Shown: positions 8,581 to 15,565 of the stretch, one piece after another
How positions within the stretch are numbered: the stretch's first letter is position 1
Layout of the letters: each line of letters starts with the position of its first letter
DNA from: JBAXBF01 sp034429745
GTDB lineage: Bacteria; Chloroflexota; Anaerolineae; Anaerolineales; DRKV01
Length of the DNA: 19,455 bases
Direction: 5' to 3'
NCBI GenBank assembly: GCA_034429745.1
Contig: DAOUFY010000146.1
Coordinates: forward strand, 1 to 19,455
Made by a program: the position numbers and the translations under genes
The notes under the pieces: model-generated
What the model was told of the DNA's origin: nothing
What the model saw: only the letters and a program-made list of their open reading frames with translations
Database searches by the model: none

Positions 8581-8929
8581 CCTTCAATACATAGATCTGC
8601 TTTCCAAAGACCTTAAGTTTGATCAGGATGGACTCTTACCTGTTGTCGTTCAGGAAGTCAACACAAGAGAAGTACTGATGCTTGCTTATGCTAACCTAGA
8701 AGCCATTGAAAAAACTATCCATACTGGTGAGGCACATTTTTGGTCCCGCAGTCGTAAGGAACTTTGGCACAAAGGAGAAACTTCCGGCAACACCCAAAAA
8801 GTGCTTGAAGTTCGCTATGATTGTGATGCTGATGCTTTACTCTACCTAGTTTTAGCTGCTTGTCCGGCTTGTCATACTGGCAACCGAAGCTGTTTCTACA
8901 GAACCTTAGCCAAGAAAGAGAACTGTTAA
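8564..8929 (+). CDS. hisI: Phosphoribosyl-AMP cyclohydrolase
   Basis: HisI opens the adenine ring of phosphoribosyl-AMP, the third step of histidine synthesis. The 121 residues contain HFWSRSRKELWHKGETSGN, the metal-site motif DCDADALLYLV and the zinc motif CPACHTGNRSCFY. This is the stand-alone cyclohydrolase; the HisE activity is a separate downstream gene and not a fusion. The start is GTG. Two GTGs are possible, 8564 and 8570 (the third codon). AAGGAG at 8554-8559 is 4 nt from the first and 10 nt from the second, so the choice is open by two residues. The gene overlaps the end of hisF and meets hisE as TAATG. Confidence 0.96.
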   Translation: MFVSANLQYIDLLSKDLKFDQDGLLPVVVQEVNTREVLMLAYANLEAIEKTIHTGEAHFWSRSRKELWHKGETSGNTQKVLEVRYDCDADALLYLVLAACPACHTGNRSCFYRTLAKKENC

Positions 8930-9225
8930 TGAGTATAGCTGAAAAACCATTTCACTTGCATACCTTATACCAAATCATTCTAGATCGCAAAGAACATCCC
9001 AAGGAAAACTCTTACACCTGCAGCTTGTTTGCGTCAGGTGAAGATGAAATCTTAAAAAAGATTGGGGAAGAAGCCGTTGAAGTAATTCTAGCGGCAAAAG
9101 CCCAAGGGGATAAACGCCTAATAGAGGAAATATCTGACCTTACTTACCATACACTCGTCTTGCTTGTTCAGCGAGGCTTGAGTTTGGAAGATATTCTAAC
9201 TGAATTAGCTCGGCGCCATCAATAA
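8929..9225 (+). CDS. hisE: Phosphoribosyl-ATP pyrophosphatase
   Basis: HisE removes pyrophosphate from phosphoribosyl-ATP, the second step of histidine synthesis, and supplies the HisI substrate. The 98 residues show the all-alpha MazG-like fold signature ILKKIGEEAVEVILAAK, with the metal-binding acidic cluster, then EEISDLTYHTLVLL. I chose ATG at 8929, which overlaps the hisI stop as TAATG and has AAGAGA upstream. An ATG at 8860 is in frame but its 23 extra residues lie inside hisI and match nothing in HisE. The stop is only 2 nt from the stop of the converging rel gene, with no terminator between. Confidence 0.95.
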   Translation: MSIAEKPFHLHTLYQIILDRKEHPKENSYTCSLFASGEDEILKKIGEEAVEVILAAKAQGDKRLIEEISDLTYHTLVLLVQRGLSLEDILTELARRHQ

Positions 9226-9227
9226 TA

Positions 9228-11483
9228 TTAGCCGGGTCTTACACGCTGGGCTTCAAAAACATTTGTAATATTTGCAATCCGGTTTAGTACGCGTCGCAGC
9301 TCATTCACTGCGTGAATTTCAATAACCATATCAAATACAGCAATATTATCTTTTACTTTAACCCCCACAGAAGCCAAATTAATACCTTCATTATCAATGA
9401 TGGTCGAGATATCGCGCATTAACCCTTTGCGATCAAAAGCTTTCACACGCACCGGCACAGGAAAAGTGGTTTGTGCTTCCCCCCAAGATACCTGGATCAA
9501 ACGGTTGCGATCGCGGCAGTTCAAAATATTCGGGCAATCCACCCGGTGAATCGACACTCCCTGCCCTCGGGTGATAAAACCAATAATCGGGTCTCCCGGT
9601 ACCGGCTTGCAGCATTTGGCAATATTTGTAAGCATGCCCTTCAACCCAACGATAGTAACCCCGTTACTCGGTGTAGGTACAGCTTCAGCTGGAACCGACG
9701 GCAGTTTTGCCAGAAAATCCTTATCCTCTTTTGGCTGTTCCATTAAGGTAAGCGCATTTACAACTTTGCCTGTCGTTAAGTCGCCGCACCCAATAGCAAA
9801 CATCAGATCGTCCACATTGGCATAACCCATTTTTCGAGAAATGTCTTCATAACTTAAATAGCTCATTCCCAAGCGGCGCAGCTCTCTTTCTAAAATCACT
9901 TTCCCTTGAGCAATATTGCTTTCGCGATTCTGTTCCTTAAACCAATGCTTGATCTTCGATTTTGCGCGCTGAGTTTTTACCAAACCTAATTCTGGATTCA
10001 ACCAATCTCTGCTAGGCCCACCGCGTTTTGCAGTAATAATTTCGACTTTATCACCGGTCTTGAGAACATAATCCAATGGGACAAGCTTGCCATTAACTCT
10101 AGCCCCCCGGCAACGGTGTCCAATATCCGTATGGATGATATAAGCAAAATCAATTGGAGTTGATCCGGAGGGTAAATCTATAGCATCTCCTTTAGGTGTA
10201 AAGACATAGACGCGATCCGGAAATACATCCGTCTTCATACTGTCAACAAACTCTTTCGCGTCCAACACATCTTGGCGCCATTCCATGAGAGAACGCAAAT
10301 TCTTAATCATCTCATCGAGTTTTGCATCAGTTTCACCACCCTCCTTGTAGCGCCAATGTGCCGCAATGCCATGTTCGGCTTCCTGATGCATTTCAAATGT
10401 TCGGATCTGGAACTCTACAGTTTTTCCATCATCATAAACTACAGCAGTATGCAAGGAGCGATAATTGTTCCCCTTGGGCGCCGAAATATAATCATCAAAC
10501 TCACTTGGAATAGGATGCCAATGAGTATGAATGACACCTAATGCTGCATAACACTCCATTGTTGTATTCACAAGCAAACGCACTCCGCGTACATCACTGA
10601 GCAATTCAAAAGGCACACCCTTGCGCAGCATTTTTCGGTAAATGGAATATATGTGTTTTGGTCTTCCAGTAACTTTGGCTTCGATGCCGGCTTCGCGCAT
10701 GACCTCTTCTACCCGCCTAATTATTTTTATCATTTCTCTTTCGCGCGTTTTTCTCTTTTTTGCCAAGGCATTAGCAATCTCTTTATATTTTTCTGGGTTA
10801 GTATAACGAAATGCCAAATCTTCCAACTCCCATTTCATTTGCCAAATGCCCAAACGATTGGCAAGCGGAGCAAAGATATCCATCGTTTCTTGCGCCACGC
10901 GGCGCTGTTTTTGTTCTGGTAAATGCTCTAATGTACGCATATTGTGCAGCCTATCTGATAGTTTTATTAGGATTACTTCCGGCTGCTCAGTCATCGCAAG
11001 CAAGGTTTTACGGAGGGTTTCGGATTTTAAGTCATATTGCCGCTCGCGCATCATCTGCTCTACTGCTTTATCCGGGTCCGGCATACCGCGTCTTTCTGCC
11101 TTGCTACGCTCCTCTTGATCCAATAGCTGTTCTTTCGATGTTTGATCACCGCGATAAACACGCGGCAGTTCAGTCAATTTTGTAACCCCATCAACCATAG
11201 AAGCTACAGCAGGACCAAATTCCCGTTCAATGTCCTGCAAAGTAACATTTGTATCCTCTACAGTGTCATGTAAAAGTCCCGCCACAATAATGTGTGGCGG
11301 GGGCGAAAATTTTTCCAATAAGATATCGGCAACTGCCAGACAATGGCTAATATATGGTTCTCCTGAGGCGCGAGTCTGCCCCTGATGAGCTTTTTCCGCC
11401 ATTTGATAAGCTTTAAGGATTAACTCCTTATCTGCATCAGTGTATTCAGAAGGGAATTTCTTGAGCAAATCTTCAATCGTCAT
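9228..11483 (-). CDS. rel: Long RelA/SpoT-family (p)ppGpp synthetase/hydrolase
   Basis: This protein controls the stringent response by making and probably degrading (p)ppGpp on and off the ribosome. Its 751 residues hold the complete domain order. The HD hydrolase covers about 25-220, with H47, LLHDTVEDT (70-78: H72, D73) and SDRLHNM (176-182). The synthetase covers about 245-375, with GRPKHIYSIYRK, SDVRGVRLLV and E357 in VEFQIRT. TGS covers about 423-486. The zinc finger uses C624, C625, H646 and C650. An ACT domain covers about 676-750. Two oddities stand out: a charged insertion at about 107-150 inside the HD domain, and EFDD (328-331) where bifunctional Rel proteins usually have RxKD. 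No Shine-Dalgarno precedes the ATG, and an in-frame TAA lies just upstream at 11490-11492, so the start is fixed. Confidence 0.95.
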   Translation of the reverse strand: MTIEDLLKKFPSEYTDADKELILKAYQMAEKAHQGQTRASGEPYISHCLAVADILLEKFSPPPHIIVAGLLHDTVEDTNVTLQDIEREFGPAVASMVDGVTKLTELPRVYRGDQTSKEQLLDQEERSKAERRGMPDPDKAVEQMMRERQYDLKSETLRKTLLAMTEQPEVILIKLSDRLHNMRTLEHLPEQKQRRVAQETMDIFAPLANRLGIWQMKWELEDLAFRYTNPEKYKEIANALAKKRKTREREMIKIIRRVEEVMREAGIEAKVTGRPKHIYSIYRKMLRKGVPFELLSDVRGVRLLVNTTMECYAALGVIHTHWHPIPSEFDDYISAPKGNNYRSLHTAVVYDDGKTVEFQIRTFEMHQEAEHGIAAHWRYKEGGETDAKLDEMIKNLRSLMEWRQDVLDAKEFVDSMKTDVFPDRVYVFTPKGDAIDLPSGSTPIDFAYIIHTDIGHRCRGARVNGKLVPLDYVLKTGDKVEIITAKRGGPSRDWLNPELGLVKTQRAKSKIKHWFKEQNRESNIAQGKVILERELRRLGMSYLSYEDISRKMGYANVDDLMFAIGCGDLTTGKVVNALTLMEQPKEDKDFLAKLPSVPAEAVPTPSNGVTIVGLKGMLTNIAKCCKPVPGDPIIGFITRGQGVSIHRVDCPNILNCRDRNRLIQVSWGEAQTTFPVPVRVKAFDRKGLMRDISTIIDNEGINLASVGVKVKDNIAVFDMVIEIHAVNELRRVLNRIANITNVFEAQRVRPG

Positions 11484-11492
11484 ACTACATTA

Positions 11493-11522
11493 AGTATATA
11501 ATATTTTATACAAATTTGAAAA
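11493..11522 (-). promoter_or_regulatory. Possible rel promoter giving a nearly leaderless mRNA
   Basis: On the minus strand TTTTCA (11517-11522) precedes TATACT (11493-11498) by 18 bases. The -10 ends only 9 bases before the rel ATG, so transcription would start about 2-3 nt before the start codon. The missing Shine-Dalgarno fits this reading. The region is AT-rich, so chance matches are likely. Confidence 0.35.
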
Positions 11523-11578
11523 CCTCATTCTTTTAGATTTAACTATACCATAAATCAGTAACGTTTACCCTCAGTTAG

Positions 11579-11587
11579 TGTTATAAT
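11579..11587 (+). promoter_or_regulatory. Extended -10 promoter for the DUF4914-like gene
   Basis: TGT followed by TATAAT is an extended -10 element in the 143-nt gap between the divergent rel and DUF4914-like genes. No good -35 is visible, which extended -10 promoters tolerate. Transcription would start near 11594. The gene has TTGAGGTAA about eight bases before its ATG at 11627. Confidence 0.45.
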
Positions 11588-11626
11588 TTATATTATCTTA
11601 AATTCGGCTTTATTGAGGTAAATTTT

Positions 11627-13495
11627 ATGGATTGGAAAAAAGTCCCTTTTCCCGCGCATGTGCAAGAATTATTCGAAAAGGCACCAAAGGTAACCTTTGC
11701 AGAAAATACCGCTCAATTGATTGATCTAGCGTGTGGCGGTCCAGACAGCCAATATTACGAAGTATCTTACGAGATTCCAGGACAAGGGCGGGTTGTTGAA
11801 GCTACTGTTGCTCGTGTTCGTAATGGCGTATGCGTCAACTATACTGACCCTTATATGCGCCGCAGAGATCCCGATTGCATGGTTATCGGTGATGATGAAC
11901 CTTCCGACAAACCACGGTTTCGCGACATTTTTCATACCGATTTTAAAGACCTGCGTCAGCAAACACTTGATTGGCTTGCCACTCAAGAACTAGCGTGCTT
12001 TTTCTTTACGGCCGGTCAAGTGGATATGGGAATTGATACCTTGGCTATCGTTCCAGCTAATGCGGGTTTCTTCGCTCTCGGATTAGCAATGCTGCAAGGG
12101 ATCATTGCTCCACAAGATTTACCACCCACGTTTGTACCCAAAGCTGTCATTTTCACAGCCCCAATTTTCCGCCTTACCCACTTCCAAGGGCGACAGTATG
12201 TTGTTCATCATCGTTCTGCTGACCTTTATGAAATGTTCTCATACAATCTCTATCCTGGCCCAAGTGCAAAGAAGGGCGTTTTTGGCATGCTGTTGGATTT
12301 GGGTGAGAAAGAAGGCTGGGTTACAGCCCATTGTTCAGCCGTTAAAGTAGTTACCCCTTATGATAACGAGGTTACTATTATGCATGAGGGAGCAAGCGGC
12401 GGCGGTAAAAGTGAAATGCTGGAGCTAGCACAGCGCACAGATGACGGTCGCTGGGCTTATGCCAAGAACATTATTACCGGTGAAGAACGCTATTTAGAAA
12501 TCCCCCGCAGCTGCAGTCTTTACCCTATTGCAGATGACATGGCTTTATGCCATCCAAGCCTGCAAGATGGCAATGGAAAATTGCGGTTGGTTGATGCAGA
12601 AAAAGCCTGGTTTGTCCGTGTTAATCATATTACCACCTACGGAACAGACCCGCACTTGGAGCGATTGACCGCTTTACCGGCAGAACCGTTGCTATTTCTG
12701 AATATTGATGCTGTACCTGGAAGCCGCGCTTTGATCTGGGAACATATTGAAGATGCACCCGGCAAACGCTGTCCCAATCCCCGCGTGATATTGCCGCGTC
12801 ATATTGTACCCAACGTAATTCGCGAACCAGTTACCATTGACATTCGCTCCTTTGGCGTCCGCACTCCGCCATGCACTCGAGAATCTCCTAGCTACGGCAT
12901 TATTGGACTTTTCCATCTATTGCCTCCGGCTTTAGCTTGGCTTTGGCGTTTGGTTTCTCCACGCGGTCATGAAAACCCAAGCATTGTTGACGATAACGGC
13001 ATGAGCAGCGAAGGTGTTGGCTCGTACTGGCCCTTTGTAAGTGGATTGCGCGGACCGCAAGCCAATGCTTTGCTTGAACAGTTTGTCAATTTTCGGCGCA
13101 CCCGCTATATCCTCACCCCCAATCAACATATTGGAGCTTGGAAAGTGAGCTTTTACCCGCAATGGATTGCCCGCGAATACCTCGCTCGACGCGGCAGCTC
13201 GCGCTTTCAACCGCATCAAATCCGTCCTGCCCGCTGTCCGCTTCTAGGTTATGCCATGCATCAAATTCAAGTAGAAGGTTATCAAATACCTCGCTGGTTC
13301 CTGCAAGTGAACACCCAACCTGAGGTTGGTGATGAAGCGTATGATATCGGTGCTGGAATGCTTCAAAAATTTTTCCGCGAGTGTCTTAAACAATACCTGC
13401 ATGATGACCTTACTCCACTAGGACGCGAGATTATCACCTGCTGCATGGACGGCGGGACATTGGAAGATTACGAAAGATTAATTCCTGTATCATAA
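11627..13495 (+). CDS. DUF4914-like protein resembling ATP-dependent PEP carboxykinase
   Basis: The substrate is not known. I believe this is the DUF4914 family, from memory of its length (about 620 residues) and the motif HEGASGGGKSEML. Read against ATP-type PEP carboxykinase, the order of motifs agrees throughout. RRRDPDCMVIGDD (78-90) lies where PEPCK has GRSPKDKYIVRDD. AKKGVFG (214-220) matches the metal-lysine motif, K216. AHCSAVKV (234-241) matches the metal-histidine motif, H235. GASGGGKS (255-262) is the P-loop, and IADD (301-304) matches the metal-binding DD. NPRVILPRHIVPNV (384-397) matches the NTRVSYP arginine motif, and YWPFVSGLRG (467-476) the YHFLSGFTA motif. The P-loop ends KSE, as in HPr kinase, where PEPCK has KTT. 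I infer an ATP/GTP-dependent kinase or carboxykinase. No partner gene is adjacent, and rel diverges from it. Confidence 0.75.
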   Translation: MDWKKVPFPAHVQELFEKAPKVTFAENTAQLIDLACGGPDSQYYEVSYEIPGQGRVVEATVARVRNGVCVNYTDPYMRRRDPDCMVIGDDEPSDKPRFRDIFHTDFKDLRQQTLDWLATQELACFFFTAGQVDMGIDTLAIVPANAGFFALGLAMLQGIIAPQDLPPTFVPKAVIFTAPIFRLTHFQGRQYVVHHRSADLYEMFSYNLYPGPSAKKGVFGMLLDLGEKEGWVTAHCSAVKVVTPYDNEVTIMHEGASGGGKSEMLELAQRTDDGRWAYAKNIITGEERYLEIPRSCSLYPIADDMALCHPSLQDGNGKLRLVDAEKAWFVRVNHITTYGTDPHLERLTALPAEPLLFLNIDAVPGSRALIWEHIEDAPGKRCPNPRVILPRHIVPNVIREPVTIDIRSFGVRTPPCTRESPSYGIIGLFHLLPPALAWLWRLVSPRGHENPSIVDDNGMSSEGVGSYWPFVSGLRGPQANALLEQFVNFRRTRYILTPNQHIGAWKVSFYPQWIAREYLARRGSSRFQPHQIRPARCPLLGYAMHQIQVEGYQIPRWFLQVNTQPEVGDEAYDIGAGMLQKFFRECLKQYLHDDLTPLGREIITCCMDGGTLEDYERLIPVS

Positions 13496-13525
13496 TTATT
13501 TCATTCTTCAATTTTTGCGAAAAAA

Positions 13526-13554
13526 TTGACAGAATAAAAAATATGCTTTATAAT
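13526..13554 (+). promoter_or_regulatory. Consensus sigma-70 promoter of rplU-rpmA-rpmE
   Basis: TTGACA (13526-13531), a 17-base spacer and TATAAT (13549-13554) match the housekeeping consensus at all twelve positions. It sits 31 nt after the stop of the DUF4914-like gene. The predicted start is near 13561, the first base before the leader hairpin. Such strength suits a ribosomal protein operon. Confidence 0.88.
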
Positions 13555-13561
13555 TACATCT

Positions 13562-13588
13562 TGCCTCAGCTAAAGCGGTGCTGAGGCA
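13562..13588 (+). promoter_or_regulatory. 5'-terminal hairpin of the rplU leader
   Basis: TGCCTCAGC (13562-13570) and GCTGAGGCA (13580-13588) pair perfectly over 9 bp around a 9-nt loop. Placed at about +2 to +28 of the transcript, it would cap the 5' end of the mRNA. No T-run follows, so it is not a terminator for the preceding gene. A second, weaker stem with one bulge (13629-13636 with 13652-13658) follows before the Shine-Dalgarno GGAGGT at 13667-13672. An mRNA-stability or autoregulatory role is inference. Confidence 0.5.
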
Positions 13589-13683
13589 TTAACATGATTC
13601 CAAACTTCCCCACCCTGAGGCGATTTTTCTTCCACCTTACGCAGCAGTGGCGGTGAAGTGAAGCTTGGAGGTAATATACTATT

Positions 13684-13998
13684 ATGGAATATGCAATTGT
13701 TGAAAGTGGTGGAAAACAATATAAAGCGGTAGTCGGTGAAACAATTGATGTTGACCGCCTGCCTAACGAAGCTGGCGATGAAGTGGAATTAAAGGTGCTG
13801 CTCAGCGTAGTTGACAATAAAGTCAATGTGGGTACTCCCTATGTCCCCGGCGCAAAAGTCCGCGCACAAGTTGCTGATCACATCAAAGGCCCTAAAATCC
13901 TAGTCTTCAAGTATCGTCCCAAGAAACGAATTCGCAGAAGACGCGGCCATCGGCAGCAGTACACTCGGCTTCTTATTCAAGAAATCATTCCTGCATAA
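13684..13998 (+). CDS. rplU: 50S ribosomal protein L21
   Basis: L21 binds 23S rRNA in the large subunit. The 104 residues match the family over the full length: MEYAIVESGGKQYKAVVGE at the start, the basic FKYRPKKRIRRRRGHRQ segment (79-95) that threads into rRNA, and TRLLIQEI near the end. The ATG is 11 nt after GGAGGT. The gene is first in a three-gene ribosomal operon, 15 nt before rpmA, behind a consensus promoter and a structured leader of about 120 nt. Confidence 0.97.
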   Translation: MEYAIVESGGKQYKAVVGETIDVDRLPNEAGDEVELKVLLSVVDNKVNVGTPYVPGAKVRAQVADHIKGPKILVFKYRPKKRIRRRRGHRQQYTRLLIQEIIPA

Positions 13999-14013
13999 GT
14001 GAGGTAAAGGACT

Positions 14014-14292
14014 ATGGCTCATAAAAAAGGTGGCGGTTCAACCAGCAACGGAAGAGATAGTATTGCAAAACGTTTAGGCGTAAAACGCTACGGAGGAGAA
14101 TTTGTTCTGGCAGGTAATATTCTCGTTCGTCAACGCGGTACGCGTATAAAACCAGGCAAAAATGTGGGTGTAGGCAAAGATTACACCCTTTTTGCAACAG
14201 TAAATGGAACAGTTGCTTTTGAAGTCTTGCGCGATGGGCGCAAACGGGTAAATGTAATCCCTTTAGAAGCAGCCGGTCAACAAGCTTCATAA
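14014..14292 (+). CDS. rpmA: 50S ribosomal protein L27
   Basis: L27 reaches the peptidyl-transferase centre with its N-terminal tail. The 92 residues begin directly with MAHKKGGGSTSNGRDS, so the protein lacks the cleavable N-terminal extension seen in Firmicutes, and no Prp protease is needed. The core RLGVKRYGGEFVLAGNILVRQRG and the VGVGKDYTLFATVNG segment are standard. GAGGTAAAGG lies upstream of the ATG. It is followed by rpmE after 19 nt; the usual obg gene does not follow. Confidence 0.97.
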   Translation: MAHKKGGGSTSNGRDSIAKRLGVKRYGGEFVLAGNILVRQRGTRIKPGKNVGVGKDYTLFATVNGTVAFEVLRDGRKRVNVIPLEAAGQQAS

Positions 14293-14311
14293 GGAGGATA
14301 GACGAACCAAA

Positions 14312-14788
14312 ATGAAAAAAGGTATTCACCCTAAATATTATCCCGAAGCAAAGGTTATTTGCGCTTGCGGCAACACCTGGACTACCGGCTCCACACTTGA
14401 AATCATTCGTACGGATGTCTGCTCAAAATGCCATCCTTTCTTTACCGGCGAACAACGCATTGTTGATACTGAAGGACAGGTTGATCGCTTCTACCGCAAG
14501 CTTGAAGCTCGGCAGCAATATATCCAGGATATGGAAGCTAGAGCAGCCGCACGTACTTCTCCACAAAGACCAATTGCAGATCTGGATCTTGGCAACCGTC
14601 CCACTGCTGCATTGGAAAAAGCCGGCATCACCGTTGTTGGTCAAGTATTGGAGAAATTAGCCCAAGGCGGTGAGCAGGCTTTGCTGGATATTGATGGTTT
14701 TGGACGTAAATCCTTGGCGGATTTGAAAAAGCGCTTACGTCAATTGGGCTATGAGCTGCCAGAAGCAGCCGAAACCATTGTGGTTTAA
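14312..14788 (+). CDS. rpmE: 50S ribosomal protein L31 fused to an RNA polymerase alpha-CTD-like domain
   Basis: L31 bridges the two ribosomal subunits. Residues 1-64 are a complete L31 of the zinc-binding type, with ligands C17, C19, C37 and C40 and the signature VCSKCHPFFTG (36-46). Family members are usually about 65-75 residues; this one has 158. After a charged, Ala/Arg-rich linker (about 65-86), residues 87-150 closely resemble the C-terminal domain of the RNA polymerase alpha subunit. RPIADLDLGNRPTAALEKAG aligns with the RPVDDLELTVRSANCLK start of that domain, and GFGRKSLADLKKRL with LGKKSLTEIKDVL. R96 stands at E. coli alpha R265, and G131, K133 and S134 at G296, K298 and S299. The position of N268 is Ala. 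The reading frame is continuous, so this is a true fusion. A terminator follows. Confidence 0.93.
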   Translation: MKKGIHPKYYPEAKVICACGNTWTTGSTLEIIRTDVCSKCHPFFTGEQRIVDTEGQVDRFYRKLEARQQYIQDMEARAAARTSPQRPIADLDLGNRPTAALEKAGITVVGQVLEKLAQGGEQALLDIDGFGRKSLADLKKRLRQLGYELPEAAETIVV

Positions 14789-14854
14789 CCTCCTATTCTT
14801 CAAAACTGTTCACAACCACATTGATTTCTCTCTAATCTTTCCTCAAATTTTTTA

Positions 14855-14883
14855 GAAGGGCTGTTCTAGTTGAACAGCCCTTC
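14855..14883 (+). terminator. Intrinsic terminator after rpmE
   Basis: GAAGGGCTGTTC (14855-14866) and GAACAGCCCTTC (14872-14883) form a perfect 12-bp stem with a 5-nt loop, followed by ACTTTTATCT. It closes the rplU-rpmA-rpmE unit. An A/T-rich stretch precedes it, so it could act weakly on the other strand as well. Confidence 0.82.
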
Positions 14884-14909
14884 ACTTTTATCTCCGCTTT
14901 AGCTATAAT
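14881..14909 (+). promoter_or_regulatory. Promoter for tdk-hpt-cca
   Basis: TTCACT (14881-14886), a 17-base spacer and TATAAT (14904-14909) lie immediately after the terminator, whose last three stem bases overlap the -35. The predicted start is near 14916, 57 nt before the tdk ATG. Confidence 0.55.
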
Positions 14910-14972
14910 TGAACCAAGCCATTATTGTCCAATTAACTTGGGAACCACATTTTCAGCGAAAGGATTTTTCTT

Positions 14973-15551
14973 ATGATACATCACAGTGGAATCGTAGAAG
15001 TGATCACCGGGCCAATGTTTTGCGGTAAGACCGAAGAGTTAATCCGCCGCCTAAGGCGGGCTTGCATTGCCAAACAAAAAGTTCAAGTCTTCAAACCTAT
15101 TATTGATCAACGTTATTCTATCGAAAAGGTAACCTCACATGCCGGCAGCGAATTTGAAGCTATTCCTATTGAAAAGGCTAGCCAAATTTATAACCATCTG
15201 CAAGAAGATACAACCGTCGTTGGTATAGACGAAGCCCAATTTTTCGATGACGAAATCATCCCCATCGTTCAGCAACTAGCAGAAAAAGGGTGCCGCGTAA
15301 TCATCACAGGCTTGGACACCGACTTTAGAGGTGAGCCTTTTGGACCTATGCCCATCCTTTTAGCGCAAGCTGAAAAAGTAGATAAACTGACTGCCATCTG
15401 TATGGTCTGTGGTGAAACTGCTACAAGAACACAACGACTTATCAATGGAAAACCAGCTCACTATAACGATCCTGTTGTTGTTGTGGGTGCTGCAGAATTA
15501 TATGAAGCACGCTGCCGTCTTCACCATTCTGTGATAAGAGATTTGAAGTAA
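14973..15551 (+). CDS. tdk: Thymidine kinase (type II)
   Basis: This enzyme phosphorylates thymidine and deoxyuridine with ATP in pyrimidine salvage. The 192 residues carry the P-loop GPMFCGKTEELIRR (13-26), with Cys where Ser is more usual. The Walker B/catalytic motif is GIDEAQFF (84-91), with E87 as the likely catalytic base. The zinc ligands of the lasso domain are C143, C146, C181 and H184. VGAAELYEARC (171-181) is the thymidine-binding end of the lasso. AAAGGA lies about 11 bases before the ATG. It starts a three-gene operon with hpt 14 nt downstream. Confidence 0.96.
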   Translation: MIHHSGIVEVITGPMFCGKTEELIRRLRRACIAKQKVQVFKPIIDQRYSIEKVTSHAGSEFEAIPIEKASQIYNHLQEDTTVVGIDEAQFFDDEIIPIVQQLAEKGCRVIITGLDTDFRGEPFGPMPILLAQAEKVDKLTAICMVCGETATRTQRLINGKPAHYNDPVVVVGAAELYEARCRLHHSVIRDLK

Positions 15552-15565
15552 ATGAGAGGTGTATT

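Noticed and set aside
8860..8928. Longer hisE start at 8860
   Set aside because: The 23 extra residues lie in the zinc-motif coding region of hisI; the ATG at 8929 overlaps the hisI stop in the common TAATG form.
10811..11185. Plus-strand reading frame of 124 codons opposite rel
   Set aside because: It is fully antisense to the conserved Rel HD-domain coding sequence, has no ribosome site and no family likeness.
13562..13588. Hairpin as terminator of the DUF4914-like gene
   Set aside because: It lies downstream of a perfect promoter and has no T-run after it, so it belongs to the rplU leader.
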